This document shows positions 63,693 through 64,000 of a stretch of 64,000 bases of DNA, in pieces. Position 1 is the stretch's first letter. Each line of letters starts with the position of its first letter. The notes beneath the pieces are model-generated. The model was not told the origin of the DNA. It searched no databases and saw only the letters and a list, made by a program, of their open reading frames with translations. A program made the position numbers and the translations under genes. The DNA comes from Algoriphagus locisalis (GTDB lineage: Bacteria > Bacteroidota > Bacteroidia > Cytophagales > Cyclobacteriaceae), in contig NZ_FPBF01000001.1 in assembly GCF_900116615.1 (NCBI RefSeq), forward strand, positions 248,001 to 312,000, read 5' to 3'.

Positions 63693-64000
63693 ACCAAAGC
63701 TCACGAAGCATAAAACAGTAGTATCATTTGACACTAAAGAATGAGCCCTTCATTTCGAGCTACCGGATTCGACCCTTCACTCAGTCATTTCAACCTTTGT
63801 CTTAGTCATTTCGACCAACGGGAGAAATCTCAAACCCAAGTAATGTAGAACCAACAGAGATTTCTCAGTTCCCGAAAAATCGGGACTGGCAGTTCCTCCT
63901 TCGAAATGACCCGACATTATAGTCATTTCGACGACCAACGGGAGGAGAAATCTCAAACCGCCAACCGCCAACCGCCAACCTATAACCGCTAACCGCCAAA
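63693..64000 (+). repeat. MITE-like hairpin repeats, cluster 3, and CCGCCAACC tract
   Basis: GTCATTTCGACCAACGGGAG-AAATCTC units at ~63805 and ~63920, with a CTTCGAAATGACC end and the CCCGAAAAATCGGGACTGG centre at ~63873. The window ends in CCGCCAACCGCCAACCTATA-type units. No gene. Confidence 0.8.

Noticed and set aside
1..64000. tRNA, rRNA, riboswitch and replication-origin signals
   Set aside because: None was recognised by eye on either strand; a covariance-model scan would be needed to exclude small RNAs.

Overview
The window is AT-rich DNA from a member of the Bacteroidota, most likely order Cytophagales and close to Cyclobacteriaceae such as Algoriphagus. The evidence is a giant protein with a type IX secretion (T9SS) type-B gliding-motility C-terminus, LytS/LytTR signalling, TAnnTTTG-like promoter boxes, and intergenic hairpin repeats of the GTCATTTCGA...GGGAGAAATCTC type. 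The family placement is inference; no 16S gene, tRNA or ribosomal marker was seen.

Region 1 (1-17454) is a compact plus-strand surface-polysaccharide operon. Genes overlap by 1 to about 20 bases or are separated by a few. It encodes a series of GT4/GT-B glycosyltransferases, a methyltransferase, a Wzy-like polymerase, a CapK-like adenylate-forming enzyme, an NAD-dependent epimerase, an asparagine-synthetase-like amidotransferase, two tandem FdtA-type sugar ketoisomerases, a hexapeptide acyltransferase and a GT2 enzyme. Region 2 (17765-32249) has a ~2070-residue lectin-like T9SS adhesin joined end to start with neuB and neuC. A sulfotransferase, neuA, an FkbM methyltransferase, a second asparagine synthetase and an unrecognised 548-residue protein follow. 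Together these suggest a sulfated or amidated glycan containing a nonulosonic (sialic-like) acid, with a co-encoded surface protein. A WbpL/WecA-type initiating transferase lies at 33314-34288, after a decayed IS200-type transposase.

Region 3 (34.9-39.3 kb) is an operon of four exported proteins: a lipoprotein, two small secreted proteins and a modular leucine-rich-repeat protein. Three of them appear to share one domain. Region 4 (40.6-47.6 kb) has a polytopic membrane protein, a winged-helix regulator of the kind found near capsule loci, a GtrB-like transferase, a sugar N-formyltransferase and an RffA-like sugar aminotransferase. Region 5 (48-54.6 kb) holds one minus-strand coiled-coil/beta-barrel protein and a LytS/LytTR two-component operon with three unknown genes. 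Region 6 (55.1-59.2 kb) is a row of four toxin-antitoxin-like pairs separated by near-identical repeats. Region 7 (59.8-63.7 kb) has a membrane protein, a GIY-YIG nuclease nested in hairpin repeats, and an SGNH-like protein.

The two halves differ sharply. The first ~32 kb has almost no intergenic DNA and no repeats. From ~34.3 kb onward nearly every gap is filled with degenerate, strand-polarised, C-rich and G-poor simple repeats or MITE-like hairpins. These repeats run up to, and apparently over, the start codons of three genes, and one tract lies in frame inside the RffA-like gene.
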